Shown: positions 1-8,765, counted from the first letter of the stretch. The stretch is DNA of 36,843 nt from Liquorilactobacillus aquaticus DSM 21051 (GCF_001436755.1 NZ_AYZD01000017.1:37576-74418), one strand, 5' to 3'. Numbers and translations are program-made. The notes: a model not told the origin generated them from the letters alone.

Positions 1-339
1 AGTATCACAGAAGAACCATCAACAAGCAGTACAACAACGACAGGTACCACAGAAGAACCGTCAACAAGCAGTACAACAACGACAAATACAACAAAGAAAC
101 CATCGACAAGTGCAACAGCGGACACGATAAGTAATGACCTTCAAAAAGTTACGCTGGTTTCTTCAAGTAAGCAAACATCTTCAGATAAAAAAATTAATGG
201 TACAGGAAATAAAAACAAATCACTGCCTCAAACTGGTGAGATGAGTGATAAGATTGCATCAATCGTGGGAATAGCTTTTCTTATAGGGGCGGTCGTTAGT
301 TTAGTAATTTTGAGAAAAAATAAACGTACAAAAGACTAA
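1..339 (+). CDS. LPXTG-anchored surface protein, C-terminal end (5' partial)
   Basis: The frame is open from base 1 and stops at TAA 337-339, so only the last 112 residues are visible. It starts with a Thr/Ser-rich stalk built of 14-residue repeats (TEEPSTSSTTTTGT type). A lysine- and serine-rich linker follows, then LPQTGE (residues 75-80), a hydrophobic segment (about 86-101) and a positively charged tail (RKNKRTKD). This is the classic sortase A cell-wall sorting signal: sortase cuts between Thr and Gly and joins the protein to peptidoglycan. The stalk suggests an adhesin or wall-bound enzyme, but the functional domain lies outside the window, so the role is unknown. A strong terminator follows directly. 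Confidence 0.9.
   Translation, partial: SITEEPSTSSTTTTGTTEEPSTSSTTTTNTTKKPSTSATADTISNDLQKVTLVSSSKQTSSDKKINGTGNKNKSLPQTGEMSDKIASIVGIAFLIGAVVSLVILRKNKRTKD
7..90 (+). repeat. 42-bp tandem repeat in the surface-protein stalk
   Basis: Two nearly identical 42-bp units (7-48 and 49-90) encode TEEPSTSSTTTTGT and TEEPSTSSTTTTNT. A third, degenerate unit starts at 91 (TKKPSTSATA...). The unit is a multiple of three, so copy number can change without breaking the frame. More copies may lie upstream of the window. Confidence 0.85.
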
Positions 340-362
340 TATTTTTTGAGCAGTAATTTTAT

Positions 363-406
363 AAAAAAGTGCTACTTCATAGGTTGACATGGAGTAGCAC
401 TTTTTT
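363..406 (+). terminator. Rho-independent terminator after the surface protein
   Basis: A 14-bp perfect stem pairs 363-376 (AAAAAAGTGCTACT) with 393-406 (AGTAGCACTTTTTT) around a 16-nt loop. The right arm ends in six T. It ends the LPXTG gene and separates it from the YfhO gene. Confidence 0.9.
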
Positions 407-427
407 AAGTGGAGGTTCAATTATTCA

Positions 428-3016
428 ATGGAAAAAACAAAGAAAATATCCAGATATATTCTAGCTTTTTTGCTGCCGCTGTGTTTAATAATGTTTGCTT
501 ATTATCTAAATGGAATATATTGGGATAGTACTAAGAGCATTTTGGCGAGTGATGCTTTTACACAAACTGCTAATTTCTATGCTAGTTTTCATGATGTGCT
601 TCATGGTAAAGAAAGTTGGCTATACACTTGGAATGCGGCACTTGGATTGAATTATCTGGGTTTATATAGTTATTACCTGGGCGGACCGGTTACTTTTTTA
701 GTATATTTTTTTGATAAATATGATATTCCAAACGCTGTATATCTTATTACATTGGTAAAGTTTGGCTTGTGCGGCCTAACGAGTTACTTGTACAGCAAAC
801 GAAGTTTTGCCATCGCGGAATGGAAGCATTATTTGTTGAGTTCCTGCTATGCATTAATGTCTTTTGGAGTAGCATATGCTGAACAGCCCATGTGGTTAGA
901 TGCTATTTATATACTTCCGATAGTGATTGGAGGTATAGACACATTATTGGCGAAGAAAAAATACACTTTGCTCTTTCTAGCATACTCATTATTATTTTTG
1001 ACAAATTTTTATATGGCTTATATCGTCGGCCTTTTTTCGCTGCTCTACTTTATTGCGCAGAGTTATAGTTTATCTAAAATGAATTGGCACAATCTTGGAA
1101 GATATTTTGCAACGATTATTTGCTCAATAATGACATCGGGTGTTATTATCGTACCGACTATTTTCAATATGCTTAGGACGCACGAACCATTATCAAAGAT
1201 CACAGGTCTAGTGACTGATAACTCTGGATTATGGGATTTGGTAATAAAAAATATGACTGGTGTTTATGATACAACAAAGTTTGGAACCGTTCCCTTTGTT
1301 TATATTGGATTATTTCCTTTAATGCTGGCGATTGCTTTTTTTCTTCATTCTAAAATAATGCGGCGATCAAAGCTGGCTTTCGGAATACTGATAATTATTG
1401 TTGGCGGAAGTTTCTATCTTCAGCCGCTTGATCTTTTTTGGCAGGGTGGACATTCACCTTCGATGTTTCTATATCGCTATAGCTTAGTGTGGTCATTTTT
1501 GATATTTTGGCTTGCAGGGAAATCGTGGGCAGCTGGTCTTGAAAAAAATAAGTTTATAAAAATTGGTTTGTTTTATCTTGTTTTGACAATTGTAGCGTAT
1601 CTTGGAAGTTTCGGACATTATCGTTATGCAGGAAATACTAATTTTATAATTACATTATTTTTAGTGGCAGCTTATATTTTAATCGCCGCAGTTAAGCCTT
1701 CACTTTTTAATATGCAAAGAAAATTTATTTTGTTTTTATTAGTTATAGCAGAAATAGGTTTTAACAGCTATGCTTTGATACATGGTACTGGCATAGAATG
1801 GCATTATCCTGAAACGAGCCTGTATAACAATAATATGTCAGACATCAATAATGCAGTCAGAAAATATAAAGGGAAGGCTAAATGGTGGCGTATGGCCTCT
1901 TTAGATCCTATTTCACGGGATGATGGTCTGAATTATGGTTACAGTTCAGTCGACCTTTTTTCTTCAATGCGGAATCGCCCGTTTCAGGAGCAAATGAATT
2001 TGCTGGGATTTAAATCAGGTGGCAATAATTTGAATATTAGTTATGGAAACAATACACTTTTGATGGACAGTCTATTAGGTATTAGGCTGAATATTGCCAA
2101 GGGAACTATTAGCAAGTACGGTTTCGTTGAGCAACAACCCAGCGGGACGTATCGTGTTTATAAGAATAAATATCAAGTAGGATTAGGCGTAGTTGCCCCC
2201 AACAATCTTGCAAACATTAAGTTTCGACAAACTGATAATCTTGGGAATCAAACCAAGTTGATGAATATGGTAAGTGGTGCGCTTTCCAGCACTAAGTACT
2301 TTACTTCGGTGACACCTAAAATAGTAGATGTTCAAAATACTAAAGCGACAACTGATCAAACACATTTTTATTTAAATGCTCAGCATGAAAACTCACTTCA
2401 AACGATTACGTGGGAAGTTGATATTCCTGCTCATGAACAAGCTTATCTGAGTATGTTTTTAATGCAGACAAAAAGCGGGAATGCTACTATCAGTTTAGAA
2501 GTGCCAAATAAAAATATTATCAGTAATAGCAATTTATCAATGGTCGGTCAATACTTAGATTTGGGAAATTATCAAAGTCGTGAAAGAATTCGATTTACTA
2601 CTAAGATATTCGGCAGTCCCAGCATGACCTTTGCAAAGCCGAATGTAATTTTGTTAGACACAAAAAAATATGCTGCTGCTGTGGCAAGACTAAGTAGAAA
2701 TTCAGCCTCTTTAGTTATAAACTCAAGCAAAATCACGGGTGAAGCAAAAACGCGGCAAGCGAGAAGCTGGTTATATACCTCTATTCCATATGATCCAGGG
2801 TGGCTAGCAAAAGTGAATGGAAGATGCGTGAAAACAACGTCTATTGATAATACATTTTTAACGTTACCACTAGCAAAAGGTAAAAATCAAATTAGCTTGC
2901 AATTTTGGCCAGAGGGATTAGGAGCAGGTGTTTTAACGAGCCTTTCTGGAATAGTTATTTTCTCCGCAATTGCTTTTTTTGAGTTTAAAAAGCAAAGAAA
3001 AAATAATCGAAAGTAG
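428..3016 (+). CDS. YfhO family membrane protein
   Basis: An 862-residue polytopic membrane protein. A first hydrophobic helix lies near residues 10-28. Many more follow through about residue 460, then a large, mostly soluble region (about 470-825), and a last helix before a basic tail (KKQRKNNRK). This architecture matches the Firmicutes YfhO family. Bacillus YfhO is linked to glycosylation of lipoteichoic acid, and the family resembles GT-C type glycosyltransferases that use lipid-linked sugars. The exact sugar and acceptor cannot be read here. GGAGG at 411-415 precedes the ATG. The gene stands alone after a terminator. It is intact. Confidence 0.85.
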   Translation: MEKTKKISRYILAFLLPLCLIMFAYYLNGIYWDSTKSILASDAFTQTANFYASFHDVLHGKESWLYTWNAALGLNYLGLYSYYLGGPVTFLVYFFDKYDIPNAVYLITLVKFGLCGLTSYLYSKRSFAIAEWKHYLLSSCYALMSFGVAYAEQPMWLDAIYILPIVIGGIDTLLAKKKYTLLFLAYSLLFLTNFYMAYIVGLFSLLYFIAQSYSLSKMNWHNLGRYFATIICSIMTSGVIIVPTIFNMLRTHEPLSKITGLVTDNSGLWDLVIKNMTGVYDTTKFGTVPFVYIGLFPLMLAIAFFLHSKIMRRSKLAFGILIIIVGGSFYLQPLDLFWQGGHSPSMFLYRYSLVWSFLIFWLAGKSWAAGLEKNKFIKIGLFYLVLTIVAYLGSFGHYRYAGNTNFIITLFLVAAYILIAAVKPSLFNMQRKFILFLLVIAEIGFNSYALIHGTGIEWHYPETSLYNNNMSDINNAVRKYKGKAKWWRMASLDPISRDDGLNYGYSSVDLFSSMRNRPFQEQMNLLGFKSGGNNLNISYGNNTLLMDSLLGIRLNIAKGTISKYGFVEQQPSGTYRVYKNKYQVGLGVVAPNNLANIKFRQTDNLGNQTKLMNMVSGALSSTKYFTSVTPKIVDVQNTKATTDQTHFYLNAQHENSLQTITWEVDIPAHEQAYLSMFLMQTKSGNATISLEVPNKNIISNSNLSMVGQYLDLGNYQSRERIRFTTKIFGSPSMTFAKPNVILLDTKKYAAAVARLSRNSASLVINSSKITGEAKTRQARSWLYTSIPYDPGWLAKVNGRCVKTTSIDNTFLTLPLAKGKNQISLQFWPEGLGAGVLTSLSGIVIFSAIAFFEFKKQRKNNRK

Positions 3017-3127
3017 ATTTTGGAATGCAAGCTGAGGTAATTTTCTACTATAGTGTGGATTAAGTTTATGTTTTTTAGAGATAGAACTTCCGCGGAACAC
3101 GATTCATGATGAAGGAGGGAAAATGAT

Positions 3128-3637
3128 ATGAATTTTGAATACAGAGTTCCCCAAAAAGAAGACGTGAGCAATCTATGGCAATTAATGAATCAGTTGGATA
3201 ATGAAACACAGTCTATGATGTATGAACCTAATGAGAGAGGGAAGCTGAGCAGCAGTTTGCAACCTCTGGAGAAGGTTATTGCGCGAGCTAACGAAAAAAT
3301 AGATTTCTTAGAAGTTGCCAGTGAAAATGACAAATTGGTGGGTTACTTATCAGCTGAGAGGGGGAATCCGCGCCGAATACAGCACTCAGCGTATCTTGTT
3401 ATCGGTATTATCTCTGGCTATCAGGGAAAAGGAATCGGGTCCAAATTATTTTATGATTTAGACAAATGGGCACGAAATAATGCGATTAAACGTTTAGAAT
3501 TAACTGTTATGCAGAATAATGTTATAGCACGGCATTTGTATGCTAAGAATGGTTTTATTACTGAGGGAATACGAAAGTGCTCGATGTTTGTCAATGGTCA
3601 GTACGTAAATGAATATTACATGGCTAAAATATTGTAA
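3128..3637 (+). CDS. GNAT family N-acetyltransferase
   Basis: A 169-residue single-domain GNAT acetyltransferase of the RimL/RimJ-like type. The acetyl-CoA pyrophosphate-binding motif is visible as QGKGIG (residues 99-104) after the beta-4 strand (SAYLVIGI). The C-terminal YAKNGFITEGIRK segment is typical of motif B. The AAGGAGGG ribosome site sits 8-15 bases before ATG 3128. The substrate (protein N-terminus, amino acid, polyamine or antibiotic) cannot be read from the sequence. Neighbours are unrelated, so this is probably a single-gene unit. The 243 bases between this gene and the next contain no convincing gene. Confidence 0.85.
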   Translation: MNFEYRVPQKEDVSNLWQLMNQLDNETQSMMYEPNERGKLSSSLQPLEKVIARANEKIDFLEVASENDKLVGYLSAERGNPRRIQHSAYLVIGIISGYQGKGIGSKLFYDLDKWARNNAIKRLELTVMQNNVIARHLYAKNGFITEGIRKCSMFVNGQYVNEYYMAKIL

Positions 3638-3880
3638 AATTAGCTTACGTGTTCAAGAAAATTATCGTTTAAAAATGTCTTTCAAGCTATCCAGATTATG
3701 TCAGCCAATATTGAGTCAAAATAAAATTAAGAGTTTGAGTTTGCCGATAAAACAGCATGAAGTCTTTAGTAAGAGGATATATTCAAAAAATAAGTCTTCT
3801 AAGTGTATAAAATCAGTTGAAAACGTTACAATATGGTACAGCTGTTTTGAGTAAAATCTGTGAGTAAGGGAGTGTTTGAT

Positions 3881-4696
3881 ATTAAAATAAAGGCAATTGC
3901 AATCGATATTGATGATACATTGGTCAACTCAGGAAAAAAGTTGACTGCATCTGTCAAGTTGGTGATTCAAAAGGCCAAAGCTGCAGGAATCAAAGTTGTG
4001 CTTTGTACGGGACGACCTTTGTCGGGAGTTTTACCGCTGCTAGAGCAACTACAGTTAGATGGACAAAAAGACCAGTATGTTGTTAGTTTTGGAGGATCAT
4101 TGGTTCAAACGACGGATGGAACAATTATTTCATCTGTTCCACTCGGCTATGAGGCTTATGTTGATCTAGAATATTTAGCACGAAAAAAGGGTCTTCATTT
4201 TCATGCGATCAGCAAGGATAGAATATATACGGCTGATCGAGATATCGGAGAGTACACAATATATGAATCTAGTTTGGTATCGTTAAATGTTTCCTATCGG
4301 ACACCCGCTGAAATGCGTGATGTAAAGATTGTCAAAGCCATGTTTATTGATCCACCTGAAATTATAGAAGCAGCTTTGAAGGATTATACAGCTTTTGCAG
4401 AGTTGGAAGACAGAGTTACGTTTACCAGAAGCACGCCCTTCTATTATGAAGCAAATGCAAAGGGGGTCAGCAAAGGTAGCGCTCTAAAAAGACTTTGTGA
4501 AGAATTGCAGATCACTTCTGAAAATTTAATGGCAATTGGTGATGGCGGAAATGATTTGAGTATGATCAAGTTTGCTGGAATCGGTGTTGCAATGGGAAAT
4601 GCTATTCCAGAATTAAAAAAATCTGCACAAGTAGTTACAGAAGATAACAACCATGATGGTGTAGCACGAGCTATTGAAAAGTATGCGCTGAAATAG
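3881..4696 (+). CDS. Cof-type HAD-IIB family phosphatase (probable ATT start)
   Basis: A haloacid dehalogenase superfamily hydrolase of the Cof/YidA type, probably acting on sugar phosphates or flavin phosphates. All four HAD motifs are present: DIDDTL at the N-terminus (nucleophile and acid Asp), CTGRP, the lysine motif KGVSKG, and GDGGNDLSMI near the C-terminus. Length, about 271 residues, is normal. The start is unusual. GGGAG (3868-3872) sits 8 bases before ATT 3881, which gives the typical family N-terminus (M)KIKAIAIDIDDTL. The in-frame GTG codons at 3860 and 3872 have no suitably placed ribosome site. If GTG 3860 is used, the protein is 278 residues. A strong terminator follows. Confidence 0.88.
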   Translation: MKIKAIAIDIDDTLVNSGKKLTASVKLVIQKAKAAGIKVVLCTGRPLSGVLPLLEQLQLDGQKDQYVVSFGGSLVQTTDGTIISSVPLGYEAYVDLEYLARKKGLHFHAISKDRIYTADRDIGEYTIYESSLVSLNVSYRTPAEMRDVKIVKAMFIDPPEIIEAALKDYTAFAELEDRVTFTRSTPFYYEANAKGVSKGSALKRLCEELQITSENLMAIGDGGNDLSMIKFAGIGVAMGNAIPELKKSAQVVTEDNNHDGVARAIEKYALK

Positions 4697-4736
4697 TTTG
4701 TAGTACTTGAATGTGGTTACTGGGAAACTTTATCTG

Positions 4737-4797
4737 GGCACACCCTTAGAGTTGAATTTTTAAAAAATTCACTTTTAAGGTGGGTGTGCTTTTTTTG
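4737..4797 (+). terminator. Rho-independent terminator after the HAD gene
   Basis: A long hairpin pairs GGCACACCCTTA (from about 4737) with TAAGGTGGGTGTGC (4776-4789). The inner GAATTTTT/AAAAATTC pairs add to the stem. A run of eight T follows (4790-4797). Confidence 0.9.
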
Positions 4798-4882
4798 CTG
4801 TTCAGAAATGTTTTTCGTGTGCTGTAGCCTTAAAAAGGTAGTCAGAGAAAAACAAATTTAACAAAGAAGCGAGTTAAATTAT

Positions 4883-4910
4883 TTGACCTCATTTGACTTT
4901 GTGCTATTAT
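4883..4910 (+). promoter_or_regulatory. Promoter of the MarR-oxidoreductase operon
   Basis: TTGACC (4883-4888), a 16-base spacer and TATTAT (4905-4910) fit a housekeeping promoter. The start point would fall near 4917. That places any translation start upstream of about 4917 outside the message and supports a start after the GGGAGGAG ribosome site (4932-4939). Confidence 0.65.
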
Positions 4911-4945
4911 ATGTCGTGTACGATACTTATTGGGAGGAGATATTA

Positions 4946-5413
4946 ATTACAACAGCAAAGCATGAACCTTATGATGAATTCTGTTTTTCTGTATATACAA
5001 CTAATCGTTATTTCCATCGTTTATATGGTCAAATACTGGAACCATTTGATTTAACGTACCTGCAGTATATGGTACTTGTGGCGGTTGATGCAAAACAAAG
5101 AGTATCTCTTTCAACAATTTGCTCGATGTTGGACCTGTCAACAAATACTTTGACGCCTGTTATTCAAAAACTTGTGAAAAAAGGATGGTTAGTAAAAAAG
5201 AAGTCATTGAGCGACAGTAGACGACTTGATATCTCACTGGAGAGTTCATCGCTTGAAAGACTTAATGCAGTTAGGGAAAAAGTGAGATCTGTTCAACTGC
5301 TTTTTATCAAGGAAACTGATCAACCTATTGAGCAGCTGATTGCACAGCAGCGCGAACTAAATCAACAAATGATAAGAGTTATTAGAAATTTTGAGAGGAA
5401 GAAGAAAAAATGA
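4946..5413 (+). CDS. MarR family transcriptional regulator (probable ATT start)
   Basis: About 155 residues with a winged helix: LTYLQYMVLVAV, then STICSMLDLSTNTLTPVIQK as the recognition helix region, then KKGWLVKKKSLSDSRRLDI as the wing. The layout (YDEFCFSVYTTNRYF...LEPFDLTYLQY) resembles OhrR/MarR one-Cys-type sensors, with a Cys near the N-terminus (CFSVY) that could sense peroxide or electrophiles. GGGAGGAG at 4932-4939 is an excellent ribosome site, but the only start-like codon after it at normal distance is ATT 4946. TTG 4883 lies inside the promoter. The stop overlaps the next start (ATGA), so the regulator and the oxidoreductase are translationally coupled. Confidence 0.85.
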   Translation: MTTAKHEPYDEFCFSVYTTNRYFHRLYGQILEPFDLTYLQYMVLVAVDAKQRVSLSTICSMLDLSTNTLTPVIQKLVKKGWLVKKKSLSDSRRLDISLESSSLERLNAVREKVRSVQLLFIKETDQPIEQLIAQQRELNQQMIRVIRNFERKKKK

Positions 5414-6342
5414 AAGCAATTGTAATCGATGAATACGGAACTGCAGATATGCTGCATGAAGCAGACCTTGAGGTGCCTCAAATAGCGGCAGATGAAGTTT
5501 TAGTAAAAATAGCTGCGACTAGTATCAACCCGATTGATTGGAAGGCGCGATTGGGGCTGTTGAAGCCAATGTTTGATTGGGGCTTTCCGGTCGTATTAGG
5601 CTGGGACCTTTCTGGAATTATTACTAAAGTTGGTAAAGATGTTGTGTCCTTTAAAGTGGGCGATGAGGTTTTTGCACGTCCGGATATATATGAAGATGGT
5701 AAACGTGGAACTTATGCAGAATTTGCAGCAGTTAAAGAAGACAAAGTGGCTTTGAAACCTAAAAGTATTTCTTTTGAGGAAGCAGCTGCTATCCCACTTG
5801 CTGGTCTGACAGCTTGGCAGGTTATTGTAGATCGCTTGAAGGTGAAGAAAGACGAGAAGGTTTTGATTCAAGCTGGCGCAGGCGGAGTTGGTATTTTTGC
5901 GATACAAATTGCTAAGTACCTTGGAGCATACGTTGTAACAACAGCTAGCCCAAAGAATAAATCGCTTTTAACAAAATTAGGGGCGGATGAGGTCATTGAT
6001 TATCACACCCACTCGATTGTAGATGTTTTAAAGGACTATGATGCGGTTTTCGATACCGTTGATCAAATAGATGATGGATTAGAGATTTTAAAACCAACAG
6101 GACGTTTAGTTACAATTGCCGGGCACCCCACTGAAAAGCAAGAATCTGCTACACAGTCAGTTTCAACATGGTGGCTGCAACCCAATGGAAAAGAGTTGAG
6201 CCAATTAGGCGAACTGGTTGCTCAAGGCACAGTCAAAGTAATAATTGATAGTGTTTTCGAGCTAACTTCCAGCGGATTACAGGCGGCGCATAAGCGAAGC
6301 GAAAGTCACCATGCACAGGGAAAAATTATAATCAAGGCTTAA
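5410..6342 (+). CDS. NADP-dependent MDR oxidoreductase (quinone reductase-like)
   Basis: A 310-residue zinc-free medium-chain dehydrogenase/reductase. The N-terminal GroES-like fold has INPIDWKARLG and the GWDLSG segment (65-69). The Rossmann domain carries the NADPH loop QAGAGGVG (154-161). Family members reduce quinones, enones or other electrophilic carbonyls. The ATG overlaps the stop of the MarR gene by four bases, with purine-rich GAGAGGAAGAAG upstream. It sits between a MarR-type sensor and a flavin disulfide oxidoreductase, which suggests induction by electrophile or oxidant stress. Confidence 0.88.
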   Translation: MKAIVIDEYGTADMLHEADLEVPQIAADEVLVKIAATSINPIDWKARLGLLKPMFDWGFPVVLGWDLSGIITKVGKDVVSFKVGDEVFARPDIYEDGKRGTYAEFAAVKEDKVALKPKSISFEEAAAIPLAGLTAWQVIVDRLKVKKDEKVLIQAGAGGVGIFAIQIAKYLGAYVVTTASPKNKSLLTKLGADEVIDYHTHSIVDVLKDYDAVFDTVDQIDDGLEILKPTGRLVTIAGHPTEKQESATQSVSTWWLQPNGKELSQLGELVAQGTVKVIIDSVFELTSSGLQAAHKRSESHHAQGKIIIKA

Positions 6343-6359
6343 ATAAAAGGAGACTCATA

Positions 6360-7718
6360 ATGATGGAAAAAAAGTATGATATTATTTTTATCGGAAGCGG
6401 ACACGCTAACTGGCATGCTGCTGTGGCATTACGGCAAGCAGGAAAAACAGTTGCAATTATAGAAGAAGATACTATTGCGGGAACATGTACAAATTATGGC
6501 TGTAATGCGAAGATTCTCTTAGATGGACCAGCTGATGTGCTGCATCAGGTCAAAGCTTATAAAGGTGTTGGTATTACGGGCGAGGTGAAGATTGATTGGG
6601 CAGAATTAATGGCATACAAGCAGAAGACGATTACGCCCATACATCATGAAATGGAGGGCATATTTAATACTTTGGGGATTGACGTTATCAATGGACATGG
6701 GAAATTCACCGACGAGCATGTGGTAGAAGTTAATAACAAGGAATATTATGCAGAAAATATCATCATTGGAACCGGGCAAAGACCTGCATTGCTTAATATT
6801 CCTGGGAAAGAATATTTGCACAACAGTCGTGACTTCCTTGATCTGCCTGCGTTGCCAAAACATATTACATTTATCGGTGCAGGCATTGTTTCCCTTGAGT
6901 TTGCAGCATTAGCACGCCAAGCGGGTGCAGAAGTTACCGTGATCGAATTTGCAGATAGTGCACTGCGCGGTTTCTATGACAAGTATACAAAACGAGTGGT
7001 TGACTCAATGAAAGCACAAGGGATCAAGTTTTACTTTAACGAGGCAGTCAGTGAGGTAGTACAGACTTCAAATGGCCTTGAAGTAACGACCAAAGCGGAT
7101 CTTAAAGTGGCAACAAGCTATGTTATTGATGCTACAGGACGAATTCCGAATGTAGAAAAACTTGGTTTGGAGAACGCAGGGGTAGCCTATAATAGGCGTG
7201 GTATCGAAGTTAATGACCACTTGCAAACAACACAAACGAACATTTTTGCAACAGGGGATGTTATTGATAAGATGATTCCGCGCTTAACCCCGACGGCGAC
7301 TTTTGAATCAAATTATATCGCGAAACTTTTGAGCGGAAAAACAAAAGCAGCGCTTGTCTATCCGCCGATCGCATCTGTTGTTTTCACCCTTCCGCGTATC
7401 GCCCAAGTTGGAGTAACTATTCAAGATGCGCAGAAGGAACCAGATAAATATACGATTAAAACAATTACTCATGGACAGCGTTTACTGTTCCAGACAAAAA
7501 ATGAAGAACAGGCTGAGGTGACAGCAGTCTTTGATGCGGATAAGTATTTAGTTGGCACAGCGGTTTATGGAGATGAAGCACCAGAGCTGGTAAACTTTTT
7601 GACAATGATCATTGCACATAAGATGACCATTGCAGACTTAGAAAAGGCAGTTTTTGCCTTCCCAAGCCAGACAATTGGGATATTAAACTTTTTAGAAGGA
7701 TCTTTAAAAGCAGAATAA
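6360..7718 (+). CDS. Pyridine nucleotide-disulfide oxidoreductase, class I-like flavoprotein
   Basis: A 452-residue FAD/NAD(P)H oxidoreductase related to glutathione reductase, dihydrolipoamide dehydrogenase and mercuric reductase. The FAD-binding GSGHAN (12-17) and the redox-active pair C43-x4-C48 in GTCTNYGC are intact. A second dinucleotide loop (GAGIVSLEFA) and the FAD-contacting ATGDVID are also present. The C-terminal region reads VFAFPSQT, where dihydrolipoamide dehydrogenase and glutathione reductase have the catalytic His-Pro. The base is therefore absent, and the enzyme is not a standard dihydrolipoamide dehydrogenase. Mercuric reductases also lack this His. AAGGAG (6347-6352) precedes ATG 6360. 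It is the last gene of the MarR operon and is followed by a strong terminator. Confidence 0.88.
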   Translation: MMEKKYDIIFIGSGHANWHAAVALRQAGKTVAIIEEDTIAGTCTNYGCNAKILLDGPADVLHQVKAYKGVGITGEVKIDWAELMAYKQKTITPIHHEMEGIFNTLGIDVINGHGKFTDEHVVEVNNKEYYAENIIIGTGQRPALLNIPGKEYLHNSRDFLDLPALPKHITFIGAGIVSLEFAALARQAGAEVTVIEFADSALRGFYDKYTKRVVDSMKAQGIKFYFNEAVSEVVQTSNGLEVTTKADLKVATSYVIDATGRIPNVEKLGLENAGVAYNRRGIEVNDHLQTTQTNIFATGDVIDKMIPRLTPTATFESNYIAKLLSGKTKAALVYPPIASVVFTLPRIAQVGVTIQDAQKEPDKYTIKTITHGQRLLFQTKNEEQAEVTAVFDADKYLVGTAVYGDEAPELVNFLTMIIAHKMTIADLEKAVFAFPSQTIGILNFLEGSLKAE

Positions 7719-7796
7719 AATGACTGTGAATGAATAGAAGTAGATAACAGTTCGTTTTGGAGTATAAAAACAAATAATCATGTTTTAAAAGTAATG

Positions 7797-7834
7797 CTGA
7801 AATTTTGACTTTTCAAAATTTCAGTTTTTTTTTT
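7797..7834 (+). terminator. Rho-independent terminator of the MarR operon
   Basis: A 12-bp perfect stem pairs CTGAAATTTTGA (7797-7808) with TCAAAATTTCAG (7813-7824). Ten T follow (7825-7834). Confidence 0.92.
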
Positions 7835-8301
7835 GAATGTTTTTTCAGTAGTTGTTATAGGAAGGGAGACTTTAACTACAAGTTAATCATAGACAACATC
7901 GAATTATGTTTGCGCCTTTTATTTAGTATTAAAAGCTTTTTGCTGCTTTACGGTACTGCACATTGTTGAAATAAAACTGCTATATTAAATTTCAATAAAT
8001 TAACAACAAGCCAGTTTTTATATACCGATTTTTTAGTTTTGTGAGGGATCATTTACCTTCCAATTATTGTCCAATGACAGTTATTCGAACGATTTAATCA
8101 AAAAAATCGTTTTTGCAGGACAAGTGCAGGTAAAAATACTGATCAGCATTCACTAGATTAATATTTAGAATTGATTCTATTTTATGCAGACGATAGTGAA
8201 TTTATTTTTTTGTGTGGGTGAAAGGTCATCAGTATTAGAACACGGTAAGTAAGATTGGATTCAAGTGACAGTTTCTTGGTTAACTGAGACTGATCGATCG
8301 G
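7835..8301. other. Gene-poor AT-rich stretch
   Basis: I see no supportable gene in these 467 bases. The only structure is a weak hairpin, AACGATTT (8088-8095) with AAATCGTT (ending 8111), followed by a short T run. It may be a terminator remnant. The stretch adjoins a truncated PucR-domain frame on the minus strand and is probably debris from gene loss. Confidence 0.5.
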
Positions 8302-8637
8302 TCAAGTTGGGACAAGCAGTGATTGAAGCAAACCTGATTCGGTTAGGCCTGTATTTTTGCTTTGGAATTGATAAAAGTGAGACATAGTTTCGCGGTATTG
8401 AATTTCACTTTTAACATTTATCAGAGGTAATTCCAATTTTTTACATTTGTTTATGAGGGATGGTGGGACCTTTTGCAGATAATCATTATTTTTGAGGACG
8501 ATACCAGCTAATTCTATTTTGTCTAGTTGCTGTATGAAAGATGATAATGAGTGTGATTCTTGGAGACCAAATAAACTTGTTAGAAGCAAATCACCGCTAA
8601 CTGCCAACTTATCAAGATATGGTGTTGCTATTATCAT
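8302..8637 (-). pseudogene. PucR N-terminal domain fragment
   Basis: The minus-strand frame encodes 111 residues. YLDKLAVSGDLLLTSLFGL, then FIQQLDKIELAGIVLK, then LPLINV read like the second half of the PucR purine-catabolism regulator N-terminal domain (PF07905). The first part of the domain is missing: the frame reaches a stop about 35 bases upstream of the ATG. The GGDEF-like and C-terminal helix-turn-helix regions of a real PucR activator (about 400-550 residues) are also absent. No ribosome site is convincing. I read it as a truncated remnant. Family assignment is by motif recall only. Confidence 0.5.
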
Positions 8638-8712
8638 GATTTTTTTGATAAATGAATCATAGGTGGGTTTACTGAACTAGGTAATCTCATTTTCGGGTAA
8701 TGTGTAAACGCT

Positions 8713-8742
8713 TTTTCATATTTTTCACATTTGTGATATTAT
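8713..8742 (+). promoter_or_regulatory. Promoter and operator of the SorC-type regulator
   Basis: TTTTCA (8713-8718) and TATTAT (8737-8742), 18 bases apart, form a plausible promoter. Between them lies TTTCACATTTGTGA (8723-8736), whose core CACATTTGTG is an interrupted palindrome. The same 14-mer occurs in reverse orientation just after the gene (9746-9759). A repressor bound here would block RNA polymerase, so autoregulation is likely. Confidence 0.6.
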
Positions 8743-8765
8743 CAACTTAAGAAAGAGGGGTGCTT

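Noticed and set aside
3609-3854. An 81-codon plus-strand frame between the GNAT and HAD genes
   Set aside because: It overlaps the GNAT 3' end out of phase, has no ribosome site and its composition does not look like a protein.
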